Source: an uncultured Collinsella sp. (lineage in GTDB: Bacteria > Actinomycetota > Coriobacteriia > Coriobacteriales > Coriobacteriaceae). Taken from it: a stretch of 64,000 bases of DNA. The notes beneath the pieces were generated by a model that was not told the DNA's origin, did no database searches, and was given only the letters and a program-made list of their open reading frames with translations. This document shows, piece by piece, positions 40,104-49,400 of this stretch. The stretch spans positions 21,619 to 85,618 of the forward strand of contig CABUUB010000001.1 of the NCBI GenBank assembly GCA_902494625.1, given 5' to 3'. Within the stretch, counting starts at the first letter, position 1; the number at the start of each line of letters is the position of its first letter. Both the position numbers and the translations under genes were made by a program.

Positions 40104-40127
40104 TGCGCCCACAGGGGCGCATTTTTC
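40104..40127 (+). terminator. Terminator after the HTH gene
   Basis: TGCGCCC-ACAG-GGGCGCA followed by TTTTT. Confidence 0.8.
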
Positions 40128-40376
40128 TTGCCGCGCCAACTTTTTGGACCGGCGCGAGCCTGTCGGGACATCCTCCAAAGTGGCCAATAAACCGCGCGCA
40201 GTGGCCCGCGCGCCTGTCGCTGCGATAGGGGAGCGTCGCCCCACTGCTCCAAAGCGGACGTGCCCTTGCCCCGTACGCCTAAAACTCCCCAGTTGGCCGA
40301 AAACCTGCCACCGCAACCCCGTAATTGAGCTATAACGTTAAACAATTGCAGCGTTTTTGCATGGGGGAGTGATGGT

Positions 40377-43259
40377 ATGACGCTACTGTATTTCCTTACC
40401 CTGTTTCCGCTGGTACCTGCGCTGGGCATGCTGCTCGCGCGCGGTGACCGCGCCCGCGATGCGGTGGGGCTCATAGGCTCCGGCATTATTATGGCGGTGA
40501 CAGTTGTAGTCGCCGTCATGTTTTTTGGCACGGGTCCGCAGAGCTTTGAGGTTGCCCCCGGCACCTCGCATGTGCTCTCGATCATCAGTTCCGTTATCGA
40601 CGTCATCCTGTGCGCCGTCATCCTGTACAACGCGTACAAATATAGGAACGCGCTCACCACGGTGCTCGGCGTAGTCCAGTTGGTGGGCTCGCTCGCCTTT
40701 GCAGCCATGACGCTGCCCGCGACCGAAGCCGTCACCGCAACCCCGCTCTACCTGGACTACATGAGCGTAATCATGGTCCTCGCCGTCGGCATCGTCGGCA
40801 GCCTAATCTGCGTGTATGCCCTGGGCTACATGAAGGACTTCCAGGCCCATGACGAGCACGAGGCTGCGCTGCGCGGGCAGACCGCGCCCGACCGTCGCCC
40901 GCAGTTCCTGGCGCTTATGTTTCTATTCCTCTCGGCCATGTTCGTCATCGTGACGAGTGACAACCTAGAGTGGCTGTTCTGCGGCTGGGAAATCACCACC
41001 GTGTGCTCGTTCCTCATGATTGGCTACACGCGCACGCCCGAGGCCATCAAGAACGCCTTTACCCAGATCATCCTCAACATGCTGGGAGGTATCGCGTTTT
41101 TGGCCGGACTCATGTACCTGCACGTTAACGGCATGTCGCTGACCATCTCGGGCATGATCGAGCTTTCCGGCGCTGACACCACGCAATCCGCGCTGCTGGT
41201 GATGCCGGTCATCCTGCTGTCGCTCGCCGCCCTTACCAAGGCCGCACAGATGCCGTTCCACACTTGGCTGCTGGGCGCCATGGTTGCCCCCACGCCCACG
41301 AGCGCCCTGCTGCACTCGTCAACCATGGTTAAAGCCGGCGTGTTCCTGATGGTCAAGCTCAGCCCGCTCTATGCCATCTATCCCGTGACCGGCTTTATGG
41401 TTACGAGCGTGGGTGCCATCACGTTTTTGCTCGCCGCCCTCATGGCCATCTCGCAGAGCAACGCCAAGCGCGTGCTCGCATACTCCACCATTTCCAACCT
41501 GGGCCTCATCAGTGCCTGCTTGGGTGTCGGCGCGCCCGAGGCTGTGTGGGCCGCTATCTTCCTGATCCTGTTCCATACGGTGGCAAAGTCGCTGCTGTTC
41601 CTGTGCGTGGGCACGGCCGAGCATCATATCGGCAGCCGCAATATCGAGGACATGGACGGTATGTTCAGCCGCATGCCGCACCTGACGCGCCTGATGATGC
41701 TGGGCATCATGGGCATGTTCGTGGCGCCGTTTGGCATGCTCGTGTCCAAGTGGGGCGCCCTGGTGGCGTTTGCGCAGACCGGCAACGTGCTCATGATCAT
41801 GGTGCTTGCCTTTGGCTCGGCCGCGACGTTCTACTTCTGGGGCAAGTGGCTTGCCAAGCTTTCGGGCGTCGATCCCACGGCTCAAAACGTTGAGGTCAAT
41901 GTCCATAAGACCGAATGGATGGCGCTCAACACCATCGCCGCGCTACTGATTCTGTGCTGCGTGGCGTTCCCGGTTATCTCGAGCGGCCTGGTGTCGCCTT
42001 ACCTCGCCATGGTGTTTGGCCGCGTGCCGTACGTTATTGGCAAGGACGCCATGTATCTGATGGTGGTTATCGTGGCGTTTATCGCCGTGGTGCTGCTGAC
42101 TTCATTCCGCGTGAGCAACAAGCCGCACGTCAACGTGTACCTTTCGGGTGTGGGAACCGACAAATATCGCCATTTCCGAGGCTCGATGGGACACGAGGTG
42201 AAGGCCGAAAAGCGCAATTGGTACTCGGAGGACGCCCTTGGCGAGAAGCGTATCGGCCCCGCGGGTAGCGTCGTGTGCTGCAGCATTATCTTGTTTGCGC
42301 TGCTGTGCTGCGCATGGATTGGGCCCGAGAGGCTTGCCATGAGCGCGCCCTCGGTGCTGCGCGGCAAGTATTTCGAAGGTTCGGGCGTCGTGGGCATATT
42401 TATAGGCACCGCGGCGTTTGCCTTGATTGCGCCGCTTGTGGGCGGTTTGATTGACGGTCTTGACCGTAAGCTTTCGGCCCGCATGCAGGGCCGTGTGGGT
42501 CCGCGTCTGCTGCAGCCCTTCTACGACGTTGCCAAGCTGCTGCGCAAAGCCCCTGCCAGCGTAAACACCATGGATGATACCTACATGGCGTGCGCGCTCA
42601 TCTTTACCGTCGTGGGCGGCGGCATCTTTGTGTCGGGCTCCAACACGCTGCTGTGTGCCTTTATGGTGACGCTCGCCGCGATCTTTGTGGTGTTGGCGTC
42701 CGCCTCGACGCAAAGCCCGTTTGCCCAGGTCGGCGCTGATCGTGAGTTGCTGCAGGTTATGAGTTACGAGCCCGCCGTTTTGCTGATGAGCGTGGGCCTG
42801 TACCTTGCCACCGACAGCTTCGATTCCATCGCCGTGACGGGGCAGTCGGCCCCCATCATCGTGTACAGCGCGCCCATTTTCCTCGCACTGCTCGCGGTGC
42901 TTACCATCAAGCTGCGCAAGTCGCCGTTTGACCTTTCGTATTCGCATCACGCGCATCAGGAGATCGTCCAGGGCGTCGCCACCGAGATGAGCGGCGGCAC
43001 GCTGGCCAAGATGACCCTTATGCACTGGTGCGAGACCGTGCTCTTCTTGATGTGGGTGGGCATGTTCTTTGTTTGGGACAACCCCGTGAGCTGGGTGGTC
43101 GCCCTGGTCGTGATGGCTGCGACGTACTTTGTCGAGGTGCTTATCGACAACACCTTTGCCCGCAGCACCTGGCGCAGCTGCTTTAAGCTCGGATGGGGCG
43201 TGGCGCTGGTGTTTGGCCTGCTCAACCTTATGCCCATCCTCGTCGACGTGTTTATTTAG
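40377..43259 (+). CDS. Fused EchA-EchB-like (NuoL + NuoH) membrane subunit of group 4 hydrogenase
   Basis: 960 residues, about 23 TM segments. Residues 1 to about 600 are an antiporter-like NuoL/HyfB/EchA subunit: GWEITTVCSFLMIGYTRTPE, KAAQMPFHTWLLGAMVAPTP, TSALLHSSTMVKAG, NAKRVLAYSTISNLGL. Residues about 670-960 are a NuoH/HycD/EchB subunit: DGLDRKLSARMQGRVGPRLL, QPFYDVAKLLRK, KSPFDLSYSHHAHQEIVQG. In Ech operons these are separate consecutive genes; here they are one frame with no stop. The subunit would pump or conduct H+ or Na+ and anchor the hydrogenase arm. Start ATG 40377 behind GGGGGAG. Confidence 0.88.
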   Translation: MTLLYFLTLFPLVPALGMLLARGDRARDAVGLIGSGIIMAVTVVVAVMFFGTGPQSFEVAPGTSHVLSIISSVIDVILCAVILYNAYKYRNALTTVLGVVQLVGSLAFAAMTLPATEAVTATPLYLDYMSVIMVLAVGIVGSLICVYALGYMKDFQAHDEHEAALRGQTAPDRRPQFLALMFLFLSAMFVIVTSDNLEWLFCGWEITTVCSFLMIGYTRTPEAIKNAFTQIILNMLGGIAFLAGLMYLHVNGMSLTISGMIELSGADTTQSALLVMPVILLSLAALTKAAQMPFHTWLLGAMVAPTPTSALLHSSTMVKAGVFLMVKLSPLYAIYPVTGFMVTSVGAITFLLAALMAISQSNAKRVLAYSTISNLGLISACLGVGAPEAVWAAIFLILFHTVAKSLLFLCVGTAEHHIGSRNIEDMDGMFSRMPHLTRLMMLGIMGMFVAPFGMLVSKWGALVAFAQTGNVLMIMVLAFGSAATFYFWGKWLAKLSGVDPTAQNVEVNVHKTEWMALNTIAALLILCCVAFPVISSGLVSPYLAMVFGRVPYVIGKDAMYLMVVIVAFIAVVLLTSFRVSNKPHVNVYLSGVGTDKYRHFRGSMGHEVKAEKRNWYSEDALGEKRIGPAGSVVCCSIILFALLCCAWIGPERLAMSAPSVLRGKYFEGSGVVGIFIGTAAFALIAPLVGGLIDGLDRKLSARMQGRVGPRLLQPFYDVAKLLRKAPASVNTMDDTYMACALIFTVVGGGIFVSGSNTLLCAFMVTLAAIFVVLASASTQSPFAQVGADRELLQVMSYEPAVLLMSVGLYLATDSFDSIAVTGQSAPIIVYSAPIFLALLAVLTIKLRKSPFDLSYSHHAHQEIVQGVATEMSGGTLAKMTLMHWCETVLFLMWVGMFFVWDNPVSWVVALVVMAATYFVEVLIDNTFARSTWRSCFKLGWGVALVFGLLNLMPILVDVFI

Positions 43260-43271
43260 GAGGCGGCATCC

Positions 43272-43826
43272 ATGGATCATAAAATGTCGCGCTCGCCGTG
43301 GGTTATTCATTACGACGGCTCGAGCTGCAACGGATGCGATATCGAGGTGCTGGCCTCGCTCACGCCGCTGTTCGATGCGGAGCGCTTTGGCGTGGTCAAC
43401 ACTGGCAACCCCAAGCACGCGGATATCTTTTTGGTGACGGGGTCGGTCAATGCCCAGAACCTGCCTGTCGTGCGCCAGATCTACAACCAGATGCTCGAGC
43501 CCAAGTGCGTGGTGGCGTGCGGCATCTGCGCGTGTTCGGGCGGCGTGTTCCGCGATGCCTATAACGTGATCGGCGGCGTGGACCGCGCGATTCCCGTGGA
43601 CGTGTACGCGCCCGGGTGCGCCATTCGCCCCGAGACGGTGATCGATGCCATCGTGGAGGCGTGCGGCATCCTGGACCAGAAGGAGGCCGTGATGCGCGCC
43701 GGCGGCGACCCGCTTACCGTGGGAGGTGCCGCTACTTGGGACGGTGGCGTTGAGCTGGGCGAGGACGGGTTTGTGGCTGCTGCGGAGGCCGGCGACGCGA
43801 CCGCCGCTGCAAAGGAGGCCGAGTAA
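43272..43826 (+). CDS. Hydrogenase small subunit (EchC/NuoB-like)
   Basis: 184 residues. Holds the proximal [4Fe-4S] cluster: GSSCNGCDIEVLA supplies two Cys, VVACGICACSGGVF one, and VYAPGCAIRPE the last, as in NuoB/EchC. The Ala/Glu-rich C-terminal 40 residues are extra. It lies 12 nt after the fused membrane subunit and its stop overlaps the next start (TAATG). Confidence 0.9.
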   Translation: MDHKMSRSPWVIHYDGSSCNGCDIEVLASLTPLFDAERFGVVNTGNPKHADIFLVTGSVNAQNLPVVRQIYNQMLEPKCVVACGICACSGGVFRDAYNVIGGVDRAIPVDVYAPGCAIRPETVIDAIVEACGILDQKEAVMRAGGDPLTVGGAATWDGGVELGEDGFVAAAEAGDATAAAKEAE

Positions 43827-44542
43827 TGCAAAAGGCTATCTATACCACCGTCGGGATCGAGGAGCTCCTGTCGCATGTCCAGGCGCTTAAGGGCGTCGGC
43901 GCGCGCTTTGTGCAAATGCACGCCGAGCGCAACGTCGACGACGGCTCGTATCGCTTGGTCTATACGTTTATCAACGTTCGTGCTGCTCAGGAGCAGATTG
44001 CGCAGGACGGCAGCTATGCGATCGAGAACCTGGTGGTTGAGGGCATCGACCAGTACCAGGAGATTCCGTCCATCAGCTCGTATTACCCCGCGGTGTTCCC
44101 GTTTGAAAATGAGGCCCACGACCTGTTTGGCCTTGCCATCACCGACATGCAGATCGACTTTAAGGGCTTTTTCTACCAGGTTTCGACTGCCGAGCCCATG
44201 AGCGTTATCACGCCCGAGGTGAAGGCCGCGCGCGAGAAGGCCATGAAGGTCCGTGCCGCCGCCGAAGCCAAGGCGCGCAAGGCCGCTGCCGAAAAGGCCG
44301 CCGCGGCTGCGGCTGCTGCAGGGGAGGGCGCTGCGAGCGCCGGCGATGCCGCGGGCGCCGCTGCTCAGCCCGCTGCGGCTGCCGGCTCCGATGCTCAGCA
44401 CGATGAGGCTGCTGCGAAGGCCGCGCTCAAGGCTGCCGAGATGGAGGCAAAGCTCGCTGCCATGGATCCCGAGAAAGCAGCCAAGGTCCGCGCGGCGCTT
44501 GCCGCCAAGGCCGCCCGCGACAAGCAGAAAAAGGAGGCGTAA
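43826..44542 (+). CDS. EchD/NuoC-like subunit with a long Ala/Lys-rich tail
   Basis: 238 residues. Residues 1-130 match the NuoC/EchD fold (VNVRAAQEQI is replaced by FINVRAAQEQIAQDG; SSYYPAVFPFENEAHDLFGL). Residues 131-238 are low-complexity Ala/Lys/Glu with heptad-like spacing (AAEAKARKAAAEKAAAAAAA), ending AAKAARDKQKKEA, probably helical or coiled coil. EchD proteins usually stop after the core, so the tail is peculiar. Translationally coupled to the small subunit. Confidence 0.85.
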   Translation: MQKAIYTTVGIEELLSHVQALKGVGARFVQMHAERNVDDGSYRLVYTFINVRAAQEQIAQDGSYAIENLVVEGIDQYQEIPSISSYYPAVFPFENEAHDLFGLAITDMQIDFKGFFYQVSTAEPMSVITPEVKAAREKAMKVRAAAEAKARKAAAEKAAAAAAAAGEGAASAGDAAGAAAQPAAAAGSDAQHDEAAAKAALKAAEMEAKLAAMDPEKAAKVRAALAAKAARDKQKKEA

Positions 44543-44547
44543 GGCCC

Positions 44548-45636
44548 ATGGCACATCGCTCCGTCATCCCGTTTGGCCCGCAGCACCCGGTGCTGCCCGA
44601 GCCGCTTCATCTAGACCTGGTAATCGAGGACGACCGCGTCATCGAGGCAATTCCGCAGATCGGTTTTGTGCACCGCGGGCTCGAGAAGCTCACCGAAAAG
44701 CGTGACATGCATCAGTTTGGCTACATCGCCGAGCGCATCTGCGGTATTTGCGCCGTGGGTCACAGCTGCGGCTATGCCAGCGCCTGCGAGCGCATGCTCG
44801 ACATCGAGGCGCCCGGCCGCGTGCAGTATATCCGCACCATTTTGCACGAGCTTTCGCGCATTCACTCGCACCTGCTGTGGCTGGGCCTGCTCGCCGATGC
44901 CTTTGGTTTTGAGGCGCTGTTCTATCGGTCGTGGACCCTGCGCGAGCAGATTCTCAAGATCTTCGAGAGCACCTGCGGCGGCCGCGTGATCCTTTCGATT
45001 AACGAGATCGGCGGCCTTAAGCACGACATCGAGGACTCCGAGCTGGCGGGCATTGTCCAGACGCTCGACGCCATGCGTCCCGACTACGAGGCCCTGTTGC
45101 ATACGTTTTTGGACGACAATAGCTGCGGCGAGCGCCTGCACGGTGTAGGCGTGATCAGCAAGAAGGACGCGCTGGAGCTTTCGATGGTCGGCCCGTTCGG
45201 TCGCGCCTCGGGCGTGGACTACGACGTGCGCATGTTCGGTGACGGCGCCTATGCGGATCTGGCTGCGTTTGAGCCGATCGTGGCTACCGACGGCGACTGC
45301 TATGCCCGCTGCCAGGTGCGTTGTGCCGAGGTCACGCAGGCCATGGACATTATCAAGGAGCTTGTCGGCAAGATTCCGCACGACGGCATCGGCGGGCGTA
45401 CCAAGCTCACACCGGCCGACGGCGCGCGCGGCGAGGTTGTGATTGAGCAGCCGCGCGGCGAGGCGTATTACTATGTGCGCGGCAACGGCACCAAGAACCT
45501 GGACCGTTTCCGCGTGCGCACGCCGACGTCGCAGAACTTGGCGGGTCTGACGCATGCGCTGCAGGGCGTACTCCTTGCCAGCGTTCCCATGATTATCCTG
45601 ACCATTGACCCCTGCATTAGCTGCACGGAAAGGTAG
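44548..45636 (+). CDS. [NiFe] hydrogenase large subunit (EchE/NuoD-like) ending at the mature C-terminus
   Basis: 362 residues with both nickel-ligand motifs intact: L1 RICGICAVGHSCGY and L2 DPCISCTER. This separates it from true NuoD, which lacks the four cysteines, so it should be a catalytic group 4 hydrogenase making or oxidising H2 against ferredoxin. The protein ends exactly at the R of DPCISCTER; hydrogenases such as HycE carry an additional C-terminal peptide that an endopeptidase removes. None is encoded here. Ribosome site AGGAGG, 5 nt gap from the previous gene. Confidence 0.92.
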   Translation: MAHRSVIPFGPQHPVLPEPLHLDLVIEDDRVIEAIPQIGFVHRGLEKLTEKRDMHQFGYIAERICGICAVGHSCGYASACERMLDIEAPGRVQYIRTILHELSRIHSHLLWLGLLADAFGFEALFYRSWTLREQILKIFESTCGGRVILSINEIGGLKHDIEDSELAGIVQTLDAMRPDYEALLHTFLDDNSCGERLHGVGVISKKDALELSMVGPFGRASGVDYDVRMFGDGAYADLAAFEPIVATDGDCYARCQVRCAEVTQAMDIIKELVGKIPHDGIGGRTKLTPADGARGEVVIEQPRGEAYYYVRGNGTKNLDRFRVRTPTSQNLAGLTHALQGVLLASVPMIILTIDPCISCTER

Positions 45637-45643
45637 GCGCGGC

Positions 45644-45985
45644 ATGAGTTTGCTGACATTTGCCAAGACGGCCTTGGGTTCTATGGTCAAGCAGCCGGTA
45701 ACGGTGTGCTATCCGCATGAGAGGCTCGCGGCGCCCGAGCGCCTGCGCGGGCATATCGTCAACGACATGGACGTGTGTATCTGCTGCGGCATGTGTGCGC
45801 GTCGCTGTCCGGCGGGCGCGCTCGCAGTCGATCGCAAGGGTGGAACGTGGTCGATCGACCCGTATGCCTGCGTGGTGTGCGGTGAGTGCATCGAGAGCTG
45901 CCCCAAGCACTGCCTGAGCATGGACACCGCCCGTACTCCAGTTGCGGCGGATAAGACTCCCACGGTAGAAACCAAGCTGGAATAG
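45644..45985 (+). CDS. EchF-like 2x[4Fe-4S] ferredoxin subunit
   Basis: 113 residues. Two classic clusters: CICCGMCARRCPAG and CVVCGECIESCPKHC. It links ferredoxin to the small subunit of the hydrogenase, as EchF, HycF or NuoI do. It is the last gene of the operon, in the same order as echABCDEF. Maturation genes (hyp) are not in the window. ATG 45644 was chosen because it follows the large subunit by 7 nt. Confidence 0.9.
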   Translation: MSLLTFAKTALGSMVKQPVTVCYPHERLAAPERLRGHIVNDMDVCICCGMCARRCPAGALAVDRKGGTWSIDPYACVVCGECIESCPKHCLSMDTARTPVAADKTPTVETKLE

Positions 45986-45995
45986 CGCTGGAACA

Positions 45996-46028
45996 GGGGC
46001 CGGTGGGGCAAAAATGCCCCACCGGCCC
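45996..46028 (+). terminator. Hairpin after the hydrogenase operon
   Basis: GGGGCCGGTGGGGCA pairs with TGCCCCACCGGCCCC around AAA. No T-run follows, so termination may be partial. Confidence 0.6.
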
Positions 46029-46060
46029 CGCGCGTGAACGCGCGGTTGGGCTGCCACGAA

Positions 46061-46214
46061 CAAAACTATGCCGGATTACGGGGCTGGATAGCGAACCTCC
46101 CACCATGCAGAAAAACGCAAAAACAAAACCGCAGGTAGATAGCCTGCCGTTTTTCAAAAAAAGGCTGTATGGATGAGGACTCCGACTTTAGCCCCGTAAT
46201 CCGGCATAGTTTTG
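46061..46214. repeat. 154-bp palindromic element C1 upstream of the giant adhesin
   Basis: Perfect 25-bp terminal inverted repeats (46061-46085 with 46190-46214, beginning CAAAACTATGCCGG). The centre holds CAAAACCGCAGGTAGA (46124-46139) in a small hairpin. Homologous elements lie at 53903-54062 and 54155-54308, after the adhesin gene. Part of the 469-nt gap 45986-46454. Confidence 0.85.
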
Positions 46215-46241
46215 AAATGACATCATATTCGTAACAGCCCT

Positions 46242-46272
46242 TGATCTCCCATGGACGGAGGAAAACGGGCCC
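46242..46272 (+). repeat. 31-nt F motif, copy 1
   Basis: Begins TGATCTCCC and contains GGACGGAGGAAAACGG, 27 nt after C1. Matches 54076-54106 and 20254-20284. Confidence 0.6.
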
Positions 46273-46322
46273 TTTTGTCCCGTCGATCTTGAGTCGCATC
46301 CGTTTTCCTGCGAAAACCCTCG

Positions 46323-46402
46323 TGTCTCAACTATGGTGAGACATTTGTCTCATGCCCAAAATCGAATCTGGAACATGTGTCACCTGCTCAAATTGTGTCT
46401 CA
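46323..46402. promoter_or_regulatory. Four TGTCTCA boxes upstream of the giant adhesin
   Basis: TGTCTCA at 46323-46329, its inverse TGAGACA at 46337-46343, then TGTCTCA at 46347-46353 and 46396-46402. The first pair forms a dyad with a 7-nt centre. They lie 50-130 nt ahead of the adhesin start and look like an operator for an unknown regulator. No clear -35/-10 pair was found beside them. Confidence 0.5.
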
Positions 46403-46454
46403 TTCCGTAACTTTAGGCTGATGCTAGGTCTGAGCCTGCGAGAAGGGAGACGCG

Positions 46455-49400
46455 ATGGGTAAGTACACGAGGGGTCTCTTGGCGGTGATACTGGCCGTAG
46501 TGCTGGTATTGCCGGCTGCAGCATTTGCCATGCTGCCCGAGGCCAACGCCAGGTCCAGCACAGGAATGGACGGACCGGAAGCGACAAAGATAGTCGACCA
46601 CGACACCAGCAACCATTGGAAGTTCTGGGCGGGCGGCTATGACGGCAGCAAGGTCACGACGCAAAACGTCGGCCGAATTTGGACGGATAAGACGGTCCAA
46701 GCAATCGATGACGGGAAATCGGACTTTTTGACTACGCTTTCGGCGATGTCTTCGACATCCGATACGACGTCGCTGGTTTCCAAGCCGCTCGACATCGTGA
46801 TGGTGCTCGATGCCTCTGGCTCAATGGATGATCCTATGGGTGGTAAAGGGTCCCCTAAGCGTATCGTTGCGCTCAAGAATGCTGCCAACCACTTTATCGA
46901 CACCATTGCCGAGCAAAACAAGAACGTTAAGGACGCGAGCAAGCAGCACCAGGTTGCCATCGTAAAGTTTGCGGGCAAGAAGAGCGATAAGGTTGGTAAT
47001 GATACCTATCGCGACGACGGCAACACCTACAACTACTCCCAGACCATGTTGGGCCTCACGGTCTGCAAGGATGGGGGCGCAAAGAGCCTCAAGAACACGG
47101 TTAATTTAATCGAGCCTGCTGGCTCTACTCGTGCCGACTATGGCATGGACCTGGCCAAGGGCATCGCTGGTCGTGAAGACGCCCAGAAGATCGTTGTGTT
47201 CTTCACCGATGGCTCTCCTACGAGTTCTAATGGTTTTGAGGCCGAGGTTGCTAAGGATGCCATCAATATCGCCAAGACCATAAAGAGTGGCGGGGCGACC
47301 ATTTATACCATCGGTATCTTCAACGGTGCGAAGCCGGGCGACGATCCAACAAGCAGCCGCACGAGCAACGAGAATAAATTCATGCATGCCGTGTCGAGTA
47401 ACTATCCGGATGCCACATCGTCCGTAAGCCATGGCTTTTTTGGAACTGAGGAGTGGAATGTCAATTTCGGCAACCCCGTTGCCGGTGCTAGCTACTACAA
47501 GTCGGCGACCAACGCCGCCGAGCTTGATCAGGTCTTTAAGGACATCTCGAGTGCCATTACGTCGGGCAAGGGTTTCCCGACCAAGGTCGAGGGCAACAAT
47601 CCCAACGGTTCCGGCTACATCACATTCGAGGACGAGCTGGGCGCCTTTATGCAGGTCGATAGCTTTACCGGTGCCGAGTACAACGGCAAGACCTATGGGG
47701 CCGCCACCAAGTTGACCGATGGCAATATCGATACCTATACGTTTGATGGCGAGCTCGCGCATCTTGTAATTACGGTTGATCGCGCGGACGAGAACAATCC
47801 GCAGCGCGGCGACATCGTGACGGTCAAGGTCCCCGCATCGCTCATTCCGCTGCGCCGTTTTACCGTTGACGAGTCTGCGGGCACGTTTGTGGTTGACTCC
47901 ACGGATGCCATCTCGCCTATCCGCGTTGCGTATGCATCGAGCGTAAAGGCTATTGCACGCAAAAACCTGTTTACTCCCAATAACGTACCGGGACTGCAGG
48001 ATTACATCAATGAGCACAAGGACGCCGATTCCAATACCGTTAGCTTCTACGCCAACAAGTGGACCGGCGACGACGTGGGCGATACGGTCGCGAGCTTTGA
48101 GCCTGCTGCCACGAACAGCTACTACTACTTCCAAAAGCTAACGCCCGTCTATACGGATGCGGCTTGCACCAAGCTTGCAACGGAAAAGCCTTCGGGCTCT
48201 AAGACCTATTGGTACAAAGATGAGTTTATGGCGCAGAACTCGTCGGGCGCGCCGTACGATGATTCCGTTTCGATCCCGGTTAAGGGAAGCGAGCTCGAGA
48301 GCTTTGAAGGCGCTTTGGTAAAGGACGGCGATCACTGGTCGATTAAGGCTGGTACTGCGCGCCTCGCCTATATTAATCAGCTCCACACCACCAAGGAGCG
48401 TGTGGGCGGAAACCCGACGGACACCGCACGCGACGTGATCAATCCCCAGTGGAACAACACGAAGGTTGTTTCTGGTGCGACGAAGGTCAATGTCTACCTG
48501 GGCAATAACGGCAAGATTAGCTTTACGCTCAATACCACGCCGACAACGTTGACAACTGCCGACTTTGGCCTGACCAAGGTGCTCGAGGGCCGCGACTGGA
48601 CGGATGAGGACAAGTTTGAGTTTGGCCTGACGTCCGAGGACAACGCCCCGATGCCCAGGTCCACGACTGCGTTTGCAACCAAGGGCCATGCGGACATTAG
48701 CTTTGGCGAGATTGCCTATGACAAGCCGGGCACGTATGTCTACAAGGTTAGCGAGAAGCATGCCGGGACCACGGTCGACGGCATCGCCTACAGCAAGAAC
48801 GTTGCAGAGTTCACCGTAACGGTGACACCCAACGCAAAGGGAAAGCTCGAGGCTTCTGTGAAGAAGACCTCGGGCGAGGTCGAGTTCAAGAACACCTATA
48901 CCGCCAATCCCGCTGAGTCGAGCGTCACCGATCAGATTACAGTTACCAAGGTCCTGACCGGCCATAAGCTCCAGGACAATGAGTTCTCCTTTGAGCTCGT
49001 TGAGGGTGAGGGCGAGGACGCGTCGGTTGTCGAAACCGTTAAGAATGATGCCAACGGCAACGTTGCGTTCAGCGCCATCAAGTACACCGAGATCGGTCAG
49101 CACATCTATACGCTGCGCGAGGTCAAGGGCAATGCCGGCGGCATCGCCTACGACAAAACCGTCTATACCGTCGTGACGACCATCGCCGACAATGGCAAGG
49201 GCCAGCTTGTGGCCACGCATAAGCTGAAGGGCGCCGAGGACGTCAAGAAGATTGAGTTCAAGAACTCCTACACCGTGACGCCCAAGAGCTCCAGCGTCAC
49301 CGACCAGATCACCGCGACCAAGTCCCTGACCGGGCGCAAGCTTGCCGCCGGCGAGTTCTCCTTCGAGCTCGTCGAGGGCGACAAGGTCGTCGCCACCGGC

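Noticed and set aside
40128..40376. Gene or RNA between the HTH gene and the hydrogenase operon
   Set aside because: No open frame with a ribosome site and no recognisable RNA; only loosely GC-rich, partly self-complementary sequence.
44548..45636. Respiratory complex I NuoD
   Set aside because: Both [NiFe] cysteine pairs (RICGIC and DPCISC) are intact, which true NuoD lacks.
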